Source: Candidatus Acidiferrales bacterium (GTDB taxonomy: Bacteria; Acidobacteriota; Terriglobia; Acidoferrales; UBA7541). From it: a stretch of 7,130 bases of DNA. The stretch spans positions 1-7,130 of the forward strand of contig JASHYE010000552.1 of the NCBI GenBank assembly GCA_030043155.1, given 5' to 3'. Below, piece after piece: positions 5,158 to 7,130 of the stretch. The position numbers were made by a program, and so were the translations under genes. Position 1 is the stretch's first letter. Each line of letters opens with the position of its first letter. A model generated the notes under the pieces. It was not told where the DNA came from and did not search any database. It worked only from the letters and a program-made list of their open reading frames with translations.

Positions 5158-7130
5158 CGAGAGGCCTTCTGCTTCGCGAGTGCGGTGTAGCGTGGAGCAG
5201 CCGGCTTCAGCGGTTCCGAATCGATCTCATGAATCGGCTGACGCTCATTGTTATCATCTGGATGTGACCGCAAATACGGGCCAGTCAGAGCGTCTTCTGC
5301 TTCGTTCGCTTTGAAACGCAAATACCGCACTTCGTACTTCTGAGACTGAGCCGTCTGGCCGAGTCCGTTGTAGCAGAGCATCAAGTTGTAATTTGCTTCG
5401 ATGTCCTCGGGGTCGATTTGCAGCACCGCCTGAAATTGCCGAATGGCGTCCGTATACCGCCGCTCGAGAAAAAAAGTGCGGCCAAGATCGTTCCGCGCCA
5501 CGCGGTCATTTGGATATTGCTGCAGCGCAATTCCCAATTGAGCGATGGCTGCATCGTATTGCCCCTCATCTCGCAGCACGTTTGCGTAAAAGAAGTGCGC
5601 ACTGGCTAGAGTCGGCGCCACTTTAAGCGCTTGCTTCAGTACCTGCTCTGCGCCCGGTAAATTTCCTTCTTGCAGACGCACACGTCCCATATTCACCCAG
5701 CCATCGCCGCGATTTGGCGCGGCTTGCGCCACTTTCTCGAACGCTGCCTCGGATCCTTGCAAGTCTCCCTGCAGAAGCAGTCCGATGCCATAATCATTCC
5801 AGCGTTCCCAGTCGGAAGCTTCCACATCCACGTGCGGTTGAGGTAACGGAGCAGTTGCCGGCAACACGTTCAGTTTCACCGTGTCTTGCCCCATCACAAC
5901 AATCGGCAGGTCAGGAATACCCGGCCGCTTGCCGGAATCGCCTTGCGTGTTTCCTGTGAAAACCCATTTCGTATCGTCATAGCTAGGCGATACAGCCGAT
6001 TTAACTCCGTTTAGATCGTGCACGCCCGCAAACGAGAACTGCGTGAACCACCAGCTGAACTTCCGATAATTCAGTTTCGCGGTCAGGGTAATGCGATTGC
6101 CGGCGTCCTTCGGGATATACAAGCGATAATGAACGGTGTCCGCCGCACCGGGGGGAATCAATCGGACATAAATGACTGCGCGCTCGGCCCAGGCGTTGCG
6201 TTTGTTGATCGGGTTGCCGTGCGAATCGATGAGCAGCGCTCGATAAAACTGCGCGCCGCGATCCACCGGCCCATTGCTTTCATCGTTCGGACCCGCTTCG
6301 CCGCTCCAGAAAATCGTGCGCCCATTTTCATCTTTAGCCCGGAGTTCGATCCAAAGATCGAAGGCATCGATCGTTCCGCCGGGGAAAAAGTGCCCTACAC
6401 CTCGCGTGCGGACCACCACGTCAACACGCTCGGTATCTCCACGACGAGCCTGCATCGGAAAACGGCCGAAAGGCGCGCTGAGCAGTGAGGCTGGAGTGGC
6501 GAACTGCTCTTGCCCTGCGGGCGCCTCGAACTCCGATTCCTCCCCCACGCCAAACGTCGTCTGGGCTTGTGGAAAGCTGCGGGGAAGGCCTCCGGCCAAC
6601 GGCGCGTTTGCCATACCGGTTTCTGCCTGTTCGGGTGAAATTCCGAAAATGTCGATGCTGACTTGGTTGTCCTTCAAAAAATTCTCCACTGTCTCGAGCT
6701 GCTCTGCATCCTCATTTTCGTAAGGAAGGGCTGTATTGGCTGCGGGAAACCGGTGCGAATCAATCAGTCCGGCATAATTGCCGAAATCGCCCGACCGCAC
6801 TTTCGGCATGTGACAATCCGTGCAGGTTTCCGGATGAGGCGGATAATAAAATGACCGCGCGCCCTCGCCGGAGATTCCGCTTGCCTGCCAGTTATCATAT
6901 TCGTTGAATCCGCGCGTCCAACGGTAATGATTCACGGGAAAATCCAGATGCACCTTGTGGCAGGATGAGCAGAATGCAGCTGTCTGATTCCTGACAAATG
7001 GCTTCATGAATACGCGGCGATGCGGCTCCGGGTTTAACTTCAGCAGAAAATCGACCAAATCATGCACTACCGGGTTCTGGCTCGTCGCCAGATCATTCAG
7101 GGGAGGATATTCGAGAACATAATTGTTCTG
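5154..7130 (-). CDS. Multiheme c-type cytochrome with C-terminal TPR repeats (5' end missing)
   Basis: The frame is open to the window edge, so the true start and N-terminus lie outside; 658 residues are visible (numbered from the edge). Two heme c attachment motifs are seen: CSSCH at about 54-58 and CTDCH at about 103-107, the second followed by MP as in many multiheme cytochromes. His residues nearby (SHRF at about 125) could be distal heme ligands. A beta-rich region at about 225-370 contains VGHFFPGG, a motif I associate with multiheme cytochromes. Five TPR-like units at about 441-609 follow, then a charged, Pro/Lys-containing tail ending in TGA. Heme c attachment implies export to the periplasm or cell surface, and a redox or electron-transfer role is inferred. 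The TPRs probably bind a partner, perhaps the products of the genes just downstream. More CxxCH motifs may lie upstream. The cytochrome class is confident; the exact family and electron donor or acceptor are unknown. Confidence 0.88.
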   Translation of the reverse strand, partial: QNNYVLEYPPLNDLATSQNPVVHDLVDFLLKLNPEPHRRVFMKPFVRNQTAAFCSSCHKVHLDFPVNHYRWTRGFNEYDNWQASGISGEGARSFYYPPHPETCTDCHMPKVRSGDFGNYAGLIDSHRFPAANTALPYENEDAEQLETVENFLKDNQVSIDIFGISPEQAETGMANAPLAGGLPRSFPQAQTTFGVGEESEFEAPAGQEQFATPASLLSAPFGRFPMQARRGDTERVDVVVRTRGVGHFFPGGTIDAFDLWIELRAKDENGRTIFWSGEAGPNDESNGPVDRGAQFYRALLIDSHGNPINKRNAWAERAVIYVRLIPPGAADTVHYRLYIPKDAGNRITLTAKLNYRKFSWWFTQFSFAGVHDLNGVKSAVSPSYDDTKWVFTGNTQGDSGKRPGIPDLPIVVMGQDTVKLNVLPATAPLPQPHVDVEASDWERWNDYGIGLLLQGDLQGSEAAFEKVAQAAPNRGDGWVNMGRVRLQEGNLPGAEQVLKQALKVAPTLASAHFFYANVLRDEGQYDAAIAQLGIALQQYPNDRVARNDLGRTFFLERRYTDAIRQFQAVLQIDPEDIEANYNLMLCYNGLGQTAQSQKYEVRYLRFKANEAEDALTGPYLRSHPDDNNERQPIHEIDSEPLKPAAPRYTALAKQKASR
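5165..5170 (-). promoter_or_regulatory. Ribosome binding site for the CRTAC1-family gene
   Basis: AGAAGG on the minus strand lies 7 bases before the GTG at 5157 and 10 bases before the ATG at 5154. It sits inside the last codons of the cytochrome gene, so ribosomes finishing that gene can re-initiate here. Both candidate starts are within normal spacing. Confidence 0.65.
5304..5810 (-). repeat. Five TPR units at the C-terminus of the cytochrome
   Basis: Five consecutive 34-residue units show the TPR pattern (W/L-G-Y-A-F-A-P positions). Examples are GWVNMGRVRLQEGNLPGAEQ, then ASAHFFYANVLRDEGQYDAA, then ARNDLGRTFFLERRYTDAIR. Units two to four are the clearest; the first and last are weaker. 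TPRs form a helical superhelix that binds proteins or peptides. The domain follows the heme and beta-rich regions in the same polypeptide, so a heme-bearing protein carries its own docking surface. Confidence 0.85.
6810..6971 (-). other. Pair of heme c attachment motifs (CxxCH) in the cytochrome
   Basis: Positions 6957-6971 read CSSCH and positions 6810-6824 read CTDCH on the minus strand. Each has the two cysteines that bind heme vinyl groups and the proximal His. The stretch between them is rich in aromatic residues (NHYRW, FNEYDNW, SFYYPP), as expected around packed hemes. No other CxxCH occurs in the visible part of this gene, so any further hemes must be encoded upstream of the window. 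Confidence 0.9.

Noticed and set aside
6274..6723. Plus-strand ORFs over the cytochrome gene (also 6018-6488)
   Set aside because: They are opposite the heme and beta-rich coding region, and the predicted proteins are low in recognisable structure.

Overview
The window is almost wall-to-wall coding on the minus strand. It holds three long genes, read from the high-coordinate end to the low: (1) a c-type multiheme cytochrome fused to a TPR tail, with its 5' part outside the window; (2) a complete exported FG-GAP/VCBS beta-propeller protein with a C-terminal ASPIC/UnbV domain (CRTAC1 family); (3) a very large exported protein combining TPRs, a second FG-GAP propeller, a second ASPIC/UnbV domain and a long C-terminal module, with its 3' end outside the window. 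No tRNA, rRNA, mobile element, CRISPR array, promoter or terminator was seen, and there is no intergenic gap.

The organism is probably a soil-type member of the Acidobacteriota or a neighbouring phylum such as Planctomycetota or Verrucomicrobiota. I infer this from the moderately high G+C, the expansion of TPR/CRTAC1/ASPIC proteins, and the style of the cytochrome. There is no marker gene to prove it.

The junctions are very tight. Gene 2 starts inside the stop codon of gene 1 (GTG or ATG next to TGA). Gene 3 has no usable ATG near its beginning; the best start is a TTG that lies 32 bases inside the end of gene 2. Both junctions carry the same Shine-Dalgarno core, AGAAGG, embedded in the upstream reading frame. 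This suggests one polycistronic message with translational coupling.

The likely theme is an exported, envelope- or surface-located assembly. Gene 1 carries CxxCH heme sites and protein-interaction repeats. Genes 2 and 3 have signal peptides, seven calcium-loop-type repeats each and an ASPIC/UnbV domain. The two propeller genes look like diverged paralogues. The substrate or electron-transfer partner cannot be read from the sequence. The least explained part is the roughly 420-residue C-terminal module of gene 3 (positions 3-1262).
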